Positions 58,614-64,000 of a stretch of DNA of 64,000 nucleotides are shown piece after piece. The position numbers and the translations under genes were made by a program. Position 1 is the first letter of the stretch, and every line of letters begins with the position of its first letter. Source of the stretch: JAHJKV01 sp963678135 (GTDB lineage: Bacteria > Desulfobacterota > Desulfovibrionia > Desulfovibrionales > Desulfovibrionaceae); assembly GCA_963678135.1 (NCBI GenBank), contig OY782667.1, positions 930,001-994,000 of the forward strand, written 5' to 3'. A model generated the notes under the pieces. The model did not search any database. It was given only the letters and a program-made list of their open reading frames with translations, and was not told where the DNA came from.

Positions 58614-59216
58614 CTACATAGCAAGAGCTTGTGCTAGCTGGCTTCCGCTTTGTTGTGCTTTCTCCAGTATCTCCGGATGTTCTTTAATACCACCCCTGTC
58701 AAAAATTTTAAGTACTGGAATCTCAGCAAGTATCTCATAGCCTAAGGCTTCAAGTGGCAGACGCAGGGCATCTAAAGGAATACCTAAATCTTTTGTGCTT
58801 TCCTGTTCACCAATAACTGCAATAACAGCCTTTCGCCCTTGATTTGCAAGATTGCTTGACCATTGGCGTGGTCTGGTATTCTGAAATTCATAAAAGCAGT
58901 ACAGCCTATCAATAAACGATTTCATCCATGCCGTAATATTGTAATTATGAACTGGTGAAACAAGCACAAGGGCACGGCTGTTACATAGTTCAGGATAAAG
59001 CAAGCTCATGTCATCATGAAAGCGAGTACAAATTTTATCTTTACGGCATTTTTCACAGCCAATACATGGTTCATAGCGATACTCGCGTAAGTGGATACTT
59101 TGGCTTGGGATTTTATATTTTGTAGCTCCTGCTAAAATAGCGCGTAGCAAATGCTGGGAATTTCCCTGTGCACGAGGACTTCCCTCAACGCCTAAAATTG
59201 CATTGGCAATATTCAT
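58614..59216 (-). CDS. NADPH-dependent FMN reductase/flavodoxin-fold protein
   Basis: 200 aa. Flavodoxin-like fold starting ILGVEGSPRAQGNSQHLL, with the Cys-rich segment CIGCEKCRKDKICTRFHDDM typical of iron-sulfur flavoprotein-type reductases, and VSPVHNYNITAWMKSFIDR for flavin binding. It starts at 59216, or at 59237 directly after the cydB stop. Lying behind cydAB it may belong to an oxygen-defence operon. Confidence 0.85.
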   Translation of the reverse strand: MNIANAILGVEGSPRAQGNSQHLLRAILAGATKYKIPSQSIHLREYRYEPCIGCEKCRKDKICTRFHDDMSLLYPELCNSRALVLVSPVHNYNITAWMKSFIDRLYCFYEFQNTRPRQWSSNLANQGRKAVIAVIGEQESTKDLGIPLDALRLPLEALGYEILAEIPVLKIFDRGGIKEHPEILEKAQQSGSQLAQALAM

Positions 59217-59237
59217 GCTGTTAATATTCCAGCGCAT

Positions 59238-60263
59238 CTAATATTCCAGCTCATCAACTGGATGGCTGAATTTTTTATAACTCCATGCTTGATACGCAAT
59301 AACACAAGGAACAAAAATAAGGGCAACCACCAGCATAATCGAAAGTGTGAGTTCAGAGGAGGCTGCATTATGTATTGTGATGGAGAGCTTGGGGTTTGTT
59401 GCTGGAAGGAGCATGGGGAACAGGCCAATAATAAAGAAAAGGGTCGCACTGATAATGGTCAGGCTAGAACTTAACCATGCTCCCCACCATTTTTGAGCCT
59501 GAATAAAAAAGCGTTGTCCCACAAGGGCAACTACTGGGATCAAGAGTACAGTGAACAAAAGTGGCATAGCCAAATAATTTTGAAAAATAGAGGTATGTAA
59601 ATATGTATAGGTCAAGAAAATAACAATTGCGGAAAATTCAACAGTCCATAATGTTTCTGATAATTTTTCTGCGCGTATCTTGAGCTCGCCTGTTGCGCGG
59701 ATACTGAGCCACAATGCACCATGCTCTAAGAACATTGAAACAAAAAGCAGACCTCCGCATAAACCATAGGGCGTCAGCAAGACCCAAATACTTTCCTTGT
59801 TTGCATATTCAGCATTAAAGGGCAAGGCTTGGAAAATATTGGCAAAAGCAATGCCTAGAAGTAAGGTAGGCACAAGTGAACCAACAAACTGGCATTTATC
59901 CCAGATAGCTCGCCAAGTAGTATTTTCTACTTGCGAGCGAAATTCAAAAGATACGCCACGCAAAATAAGGGCAAAGAGCAGGAACATGAGCGGTGTATAA
60001 AGCCAGCTAAACATTACAGCATAGGCCAAAGGAAATGCTGCAAACATGACTCCACCTGCTGAAATAAGCCAGACTTCATTGCCATCCCAAAAAGGGCCGA
60101 CAGCATTATACATAATGCGTTTTTCCTTGTCTGTTTTAGCAAGGAAGGGCAAAAGGATACCAATACCCAAATCAAAACCATCAAGCGCGAAATAAATTGC
60201 CCAGAGTAGTCCCCAAAGCAAAAACCAGATCATGGCAAGTGTAAGATGTGTGCCTTCAAGCAT
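59238..60263 (-). CDS. cydB: Cytochrome bd oxidase subunit II
   Basis: 341 aa, with about nine membrane helices. The N-terminus IWFLLWGLLWAIYFALDGFDLGIG is the CydB signature, and GPFWDGNEVWLISAGG follows. Partner of CydA in the quinol oxidase that consumes O2 to water. Follows cydA by 30 bp. Confidence 0.95.
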   Translation of the reverse strand: MLEGTHLTLAMIWFLLWGLLWAIYFALDGFDLGIGILLPFLAKTDKEKRIMYNAVGPFWDGNEVWLISAGGVMFAAFPLAYAVMFSWLYTPLMFLLFALILRGVSFEFRSQVENTTWRAIWDKCQFVGSLVPTLLLGIAFANIFQALPFNAEYANKESIWVLLTPYGLCGGLLFVSMFLEHGALWLSIRATGELKIRAEKLSETLWTVEFSAIVIFLTYTYLHTSIFQNYLAMPLLFTVLLIPVVALVGQRFFIQAQKWWGAWLSSSLTIISATLFFIIGLFPMLLPATNPKLSITIHNAASSELTLSIMLVVALIFVPCVIAYQAWSYKKFSHPVDELEY

Positions 60264-60293
60264 GAGAAACTCCTTTCTTCTGGCTTTTTTGGT

Positions 60294-61607
60294 TTATTGC
60301 GTGTCCACAATGCCTTTTTTGGCCGCACGGTGCATCAAGTAAAAACCACAGGCTCCAAGCAGGGTATAGATAAGTAAAAAAGCAAAAAGAGTGCTTGCTA
60401 CTTGGGAAGCTTGTACAGGGCTTGCTGCCTCTGAAGTCCTCAGTAGTCCATGAACTATCCATGGCTGTCGACCAACCTCAGCAACTATCCAGCCAGCTTG
60501 CAGGCCGATATATGGCAAAGGAATGAAGTAAATCATGCTTCGTAAATACACGGGATAGTCCCTAATATTTTTCCTTTTCAGCCAGCCAAAAGCTGCTGCT
60601 GCGATCATGAGCGTTCCGATAAGAACCATCAGCCTAAAGGCAAGGTGGGTGATAACGACTGGCGGACGATTTTCCTCAGGAATATCATTGAGCCCCATAA
60701 CTGTAGCCCTTGGGTCATTAAATGCCAGAAAAGAAAGCAAACCTGGAACCTTAAAGGCTTCCAGAGAATTTTCTTTTTCCCCGGGAATGACCAGCAGAGC
60801 CATTGGTGCCCAGTCCGAGGTTTCAAAATGAGCTTCCATGGCAGCCATTTTAGCCGGCTGGAATTGTGCTACATGATTTCCGTGCATATGCCCCTCTAAG
60901 GCCACAAAAGACGAGGCCATGAGGGCAACAGTAATACCTATTCTAAAGGATTTGACAAATTCTTCGCGTGGATGCGGATGCAGGAGATGAAATGCAGAGA
61001 CTCCAATAACAAAAAATGCTCCTAAAGCAAGCGAGGCAGGAACAACATGAAAAAATTCCAGCCAAGCCCATGGGTTGAAAACCACGGCAGCAAAGTCTGT
61101 CATTTCAACTCTTGTTCCCAAAGGACCATCCACAAGGGCATAACCCACAGGATTTTGCATAAAACCGTTGGCAATCAGAATCCAAATAGCAGAAAGATTG
61201 GAGGCAATGGCAACGCACCATGCGACAATGCAGTGCGCCCGTGCTGAAAGACGGTTCCAGCCAAAAGTCCAAACTCCGATAAACGTAGATTCTAAAAAGA
61301 ATGCTGCAGTGGCTTCTATGGCTAAAAGAGAACCAAAAATATCGCCCATATACACAGAATACTTTGACCAGTTTGTTCCAAATTGGAACTCAAGGGTAAT
61401 GCCGGTGACGACCCCAAGTGCAAAATTTATAAGAAATATTTTGCCCCAAAACTGAGCCATGCGCCTATAGGCCTTGTCTCCAGTGCGAACATATTTGGTC
61501 TCCATCCATGCAATCAGCACGGAAAGACCCAAAGTAAGTGGCACAAACAAGAAGTGAAACATGGTGGCTGCTGCAAACTGCAAGCGAGAAAGCATGAGAA
61601 CGTCCAT
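60294..61607 (-). CDS. cydA: Cytochrome bd oxidase subunit I
   Basis: 437 aa. The haem ligand H18 lies in LQFAAATMFHFLFVPLTLG. The quinol loop is short (GNHVAQFQPAKMAAMEAHFET), and the GRQPW motif is present (VGRQPWIVHG). Membrane helices span the length. In sulfate reducers this high-affinity oxidase protects against oxygen. A Fur/PerR-like box lies about 85 bp upstream. Confidence 0.96.
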   Translation of the reverse strand: MDVLMLSRLQFAAATMFHFLFVPLTLGLSVLIAWMETKYVRTGDKAYRRMAQFWGKIFLINFALGVVTGITLEFQFGTNWSKYSVYMGDIFGSLLAIEATAAFFLESTFIGVWTFGWNRLSARAHCIVAWCVAIASNLSAIWILIANGFMQNPVGYALVDGPLGTRVEMTDFAAVVFNPWAWLEFFHVVPASLALGAFFVIGVSAFHLLHPHPREEFVKSFRIGITVALMASSFVALEGHMHGNHVAQFQPAKMAAMEAHFETSDWAPMALLVIPGEKENSLEAFKVPGLLSFLAFNDPRATVMGLNDIPEENRPPVVITHLAFRLMVLIGTLMIAAAAFGWLKRKNIRDYPVYLRSMIYFIPLPYIGLQAGWIVAEVGRQPWIVHGLLRTSEAASPVQASQVASTLFAFLLIYTLLGACGFYLMHRAAKKGIVDTQ

Positions 61608-61690
61608 GGGTTCTCCTTTGTTGAGTTATCCATGAAATGAGCAAGACTACTTTTTCAAAGCAGAGCATATTTCAAGATTATTTTCAATAG

Positions 61691-61705
61691 AAATAATTAT
61701 TATCA
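61691..61705 (-). promoter_or_regulatory. Possible Fur/PerR box upstream of cydAB
   Basis: AAATAAT-T-ATTATCA fits the 7-1-7 Fur-family pattern TGATAAT-N-ATTATCA with a perfect right half. It lies between the divergent cydA and ribBA genes. The rest of the 345-bp gap (61608-61952) holds a small imperfect palindrome near 61908-61930 (TTATCTTATATGAGATATTA). No FMN riboswitch motif was seen before ribBA. Confidence 0.45.
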
Positions 61706-61952
61706 TTTGAATTCAAGGCAGAGTAATTGTGTAGTGCATTGTGTAGTGCTTAGAGAGTTGAAAAGTTTATACGCACTCGCCCTGCAAGAGAGCCGCGAAT
61801 ACTTCAATGTCCTGAAGTTATAGCTATTTTTTATGCCAATATTGCGTCTTTTCACTTGCGGTTCTTTGAGGTAAGAAGGGGGCTTATACCTTTATGTGAT
61901 ACATTGTTATCTTATATGAGATATTATCATTTTAGGCTTTATGGAGAAAAAT

Positions 61953-63182
61953 ATGCCCCTTTGCCCTATTGAAGAAGCCATTGAAGACCTGCGCGCAGGG
62001 AAAATGGTGATTATGGTTGATGATGAAGATCGTGAAAATGAGGGAGACCTTGTTTGCGCTGCCGAGTTTGTGACCCCTGAAATTATTAACTTTATGGTGA
62101 CTCATGCTCGAGGTCTTATTTGCTTGTCACTTTCCCCTGAATTTGTGGAAAAGCTGGAGCTGCCCTTGATGGCGCAAAGCAATAAAAGTCAGTTTGGCAC
62201 GAATTTCACGGTATCTATTGAAGCGCGTGAAGGCGTGAGCACCGGAATTTCCGCTGCAGACCGCGCGCATACTATTCTTACTGCTGTGGATGATAAGGCA
62301 ACTGCAGGCGATATAGTTTCACCTGGTCATATTTTTCCACTCAGGGCGCGTAAAGGCGGTACCTTAGTACGAGCTGGACAAACTGAAGGTTCTGTGGATT
62401 TAGCTACCTTGGCAGGACTGAAATCTGCCGGAGTTATCTGCGAAATAATGAATGATGATGGAACAATGGCTCGCATGAATGATTTAGAGCCGTATGCTCA
62501 AAAACATGGGCTGAAAATTTGTTCTGTTGCAGATATTATTGCCTATCGCATGAAATTTGGTGGTTATAATGTAACAAAGATAGCTGAAGCAGATATGCCT
62601 ACACGCTATGGTCATTTCCGGACCATGGCCTTTTCTTCTGAGGAGGATTCCAAAACGCATATTGCTTTGATTAAGGGTGATATTAAGTCTGATGAAGACG
62701 TGCTCGTGCGGGTACATTCTGAATGTTTGACCGGTGATGTTTTTGGTTCCATGCGCTGTGATTGTGGCAATCAATTACAAGATGCCATGTGCATGGTTGA
62801 ACGGGAAGGCAAGGGGATTATTTTATACATGCGCCAAGAGGGACGAGGCATTGGGCTTGGTAATAAAATTAAAGCGTATCATTTACAGGATGGTGGACTT
62901 GATACTGTGGAAGCCAATGAACGGCTCGGTTTTGCTCCGGATTTGCGAGAGTATGGTATTGGGGCGCAAATTCTGGTTGCTCTGGGCGTGGGCAAAATGC
63001 GTTTGATAACCAATAATCCTAAAAAAATTATTGGCCTTGAGGGCTATGGCCTTAAAGTTGTAGAACGTGTACCTATTGAGGCTGGAGCTTGTTCAATAAA
63101 TCTCAATTACTTAAAAACCAAAAAAGAAAAATTAGGGCATATGCTGCATCTTGACGCTAGCCCTGAAGAAGCGGAGGACTAA
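61953..63182 (+). CDS. ribBA: Bifunctional 3,4-dihydroxy-2-butanone-4-phosphate synthase / GTP cyclohydrolase II
   Basis: 409 aa catalysing both entry reactions of riboflavin synthesis. RibB domain (about 1-205): VDDEDRENEGDL and HARGLICL. RibA domain (about 206-409): zinc cysteines in SECLTGDVFGSMRCDCGNQL and MRQEGRGIGL. The ATG at 61953 is preferred since GGAG lies 6 nt upstream; the in-frame ATG at 61941 is possible. ribH follows after 2 bp. Confidence 0.94.
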   Translation: MPLCPIEEAIEDLRAGKMVIMVDDEDRENEGDLVCAAEFVTPEIINFMVTHARGLICLSLSPEFVEKLELPLMAQSNKSQFGTNFTVSIEAREGVSTGISAADRAHTILTAVDDKATAGDIVSPGHIFPLRARKGGTLVRAGQTEGSVDLATLAGLKSAGVICEIMNDDGTMARMNDLEPYAQKHGLKICSVADIIAYRMKFGGYNVTKIAEADMPTRYGHFRTMAFSSEEDSKTHIALIKGDIKSDEDVLVRVHSECLTGDVFGSMRCDCGNQLQDAMCMVEREGKGIILYMRQEGRGIGLGNKIKAYHLQDGGLDTVEANERLGFAPDLREYGIGAQILVALGVGKMRLITNNPKKIIGLEGYGLKVVERVPIEAGACSINLNYLKTKKEKLGHMLHLDASPEEAED

Positions 63183-63184
63183 TC

Positions 63185-63655
63185 ATGTTGCATCTAAGTA
63201 CCATTGAAGGCCAACTTGAGGCTCGTGGATTAAAAATTGCCCTTGTGGCTGCACGGTTTAATGATTTTATTGTGGATAAACTTGTTGGCGGAGCAGTGGA
63301 CTATCTTTTGCGCCACGGGGCACAGCGTGAAGATTTGACCTTGATTCGCATCCCCGGGGCATTTGAAATGCCAGTGGTGGTGAAAAAACTTGCCTTGTCT
63401 CAAAAATATGATGGAATCGTGGCTCTGGGCGCAGTTATTCGTGGTGCTACTCCTCATTTTGATTTTGTGTCAGGTGAATGCGCCAAAGGGCTTGCTCAGG
63501 TGAGTTTAGATACTGCCGTGCCTGTAGGCTTTGGCGTCCTTACCTGTGATACTTTGGAGCAGGCCATTGAACGCGCAGGTTCCAAGGCCGGCAATAAAGG
63601 AGTTGAAGCAGCTTCAGCTCTTCTTGAAACTTTGCGTGTTATGGAACAGTTATAA
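63185..63655 (+). CDS. ribH: 6,7-dimethyl-8-ribityllumazine synthase
   Basis: 156 aa penultimate enzyme of riboflavin synthesis. VAARFNDFIVDKLV, then IPGAFEMPVVVKKLA and GAVIRGATPHFDFVSGECAKGL carry the substrate-binding residues. Normal length. It sits between ribBA and nusB, a common operon order. Confidence 0.96.
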   Translation: MLHLSTIEGQLEARGLKIALVAARFNDFIVDKLVGGAVDYLLRHGAQREDLTLIRIPGAFEMPVVVKKLALSQKYDGIVALGAVIRGATPHFDFVSGECAKGLAQVSLDTAVPVGFGVLTCDTLEQAIERAGSKAGNKGVEAASALLETLRVMEQL

Positions 63656-63658
63656 GTT

Positions 63659-64000
63659 ATGGGTAAGGCAAAAAAAGAAGGCGGAACAAGGCGTAAGGGG
63701 CGCGTTCTTGCTTTTCAGATTTTATACAGCCAAAATTTTTCTTTTGCTGTGGATGAAGAAGATTTGCTTTTGGTTTTTCAGCAAAACGCAGCTGTAATAG
63801 AAGAAATAAGTCCTGCTGTTTTGGAATTTGCTGAGAAATTGTTTCTTGGCGTTTTTGCTGAGGGAGATAAAATTGATCAGCTTATTGAAAAATTTTCTCA
63901 GCACTGGAAAATGAGCCGTATTGCCAAGATAGAACTCTCTATTTTGCGCCTTACTTTGTATGAAATGCTCTACACAGATGTCCCTCTACGGGTTATTATT
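63659..64000 (+). CDS. nusB: Transcription antitermination factor NusB, 3' end outside window
   Basis: The first 114 residues are present (GGTRRKGRVLAFQILYSQNF, SRIAKIELSILRLTLYEMLY). NusB with S10/NusE supports rRNA antitermination. The ATG at 63659 overlaps the end of ribH by only 3 bp of spacer, and the gene continues past 64000. Confidence 0.95.
   Translation, partial: MGKAKKEGGTRRKGRVLAFQILYSQNFSFAVDEEDLLLVFQQNAAVIEEISPAVLEFAEKLFLGVFAEGDKIDQLIEKFSQHWKMSRIAKIELSILRLTLYEMLYTDVPLRVII

Noticed and set aside
61708..61952. FMN riboswitch upstream of ribBA
   Set aside because: The conserved FMN aptamer blocks are absent in this spacer.
1..64000. tRNA or rRNA genes and phage attachment sites
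   Set aside because: No tRNA-like cloverleaf, rRNA segment or flanking att duplication could be recognised by eye. A tRNAscan and repeat search would be needed to exclude short ones.

Overview
The window most likely comes from a moderately AT-rich member of the Desulfovibrionaceae, or a close relative among anaerobic sulfate- or sulfite-respiring bacteria. The evidence is a complete Tmc transmembrane redox complex (tetrahaem TmcA, HdrD-like TmcB, cytochrome b-like TmcC, Trp-rich TmcD), a periplasmic cytochrome c-553, hydrogenase maturation genes hypAB, a cytochrome bd oxidase for oxygen defence, and an anaerobic ribonucleotide reductase behind a cobalamin riboswitch. The genus cannot be fixed from this sequence alone.

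Layout. 1-17.6 kb is mainly chromosomal: 3' part of glmS, hflKC, a methyltransferase, an AT-rich two-gene patch (GDPD-family protein plus membrane protein), metH, a TlpA-like thioredoxin, a GNAT, hpt, a zinc-ribbon/DUF3426-like membrane protein, a metallo-beta-lactamase-fold hydrolase, dgkA, a receiver-TPR protein and hypAB. From 17.6 to 52.2 kb three blocks of podovirus (T7-like) virion genes, all on the minus strand, alternate with chromosomal genes. Block 1 (17.6-23.4 kb) has terS, holin, portal and terL. Block 2 (32.6-40.9 kb) has major capsid and an effector-immunity array. Block 3 (46.6-52.1 kb) has tail collar, tail fibre, internal virion and tail protein. Between them lie hsp20, a dead IS1182, a LysE/ArgO exporter, cytochrome c-553, nrdD, a sigma-54 activator beside a sigma-54-driven microprotein, an EcoRV-like restriction-modification pair, rnhA and toxin-antitoxin modules. 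From 53 to 64 kb the chromosome resumes: rnhB-yraN, tmcDCBA, a flavin reductase, cydAB, ribBA-ribH and nusB (cut by the window end).

The phage blocks seem to form one regulon. Five copies of a 65-bp element with an invariant 17-nt core lie upstream of the phage transcription units, always in the same orientation. The core resembles promoters of T7-type single-subunit RNA polymerases. No integrase, replication gene, repressor or phage polymerase is visible. This suggests a dismantled but possibly still co-regulated particle system, such as a gene-transfer-agent-like or tailocin-like remnant; that reading is inference.

Next to the capsid gene is an array that looks like a polymorphic effector system. 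Two proteins share about 190 N-terminal residues but have different C-termini: one is an M15 peptidoglycan peptidase, the other is unknown. Each is followed within a few bases by a candidate immunity gene: a Sec-signal periplasmic protein after the peptidase, and a three-helix membrane protein after the other. Displaced peptidase tails with extra immunity copies lie downstream, as in Rhs/CDI orphan cassettes.

The intergenic regions carry a family of palindromic repeats (arms like TTCTGCGCGAAGTCGCAGAA) in at least eight places, two tandem arrays, and a 190-bp inverted repeat made by two dinJ-yafQ modules that bracket the tail block.
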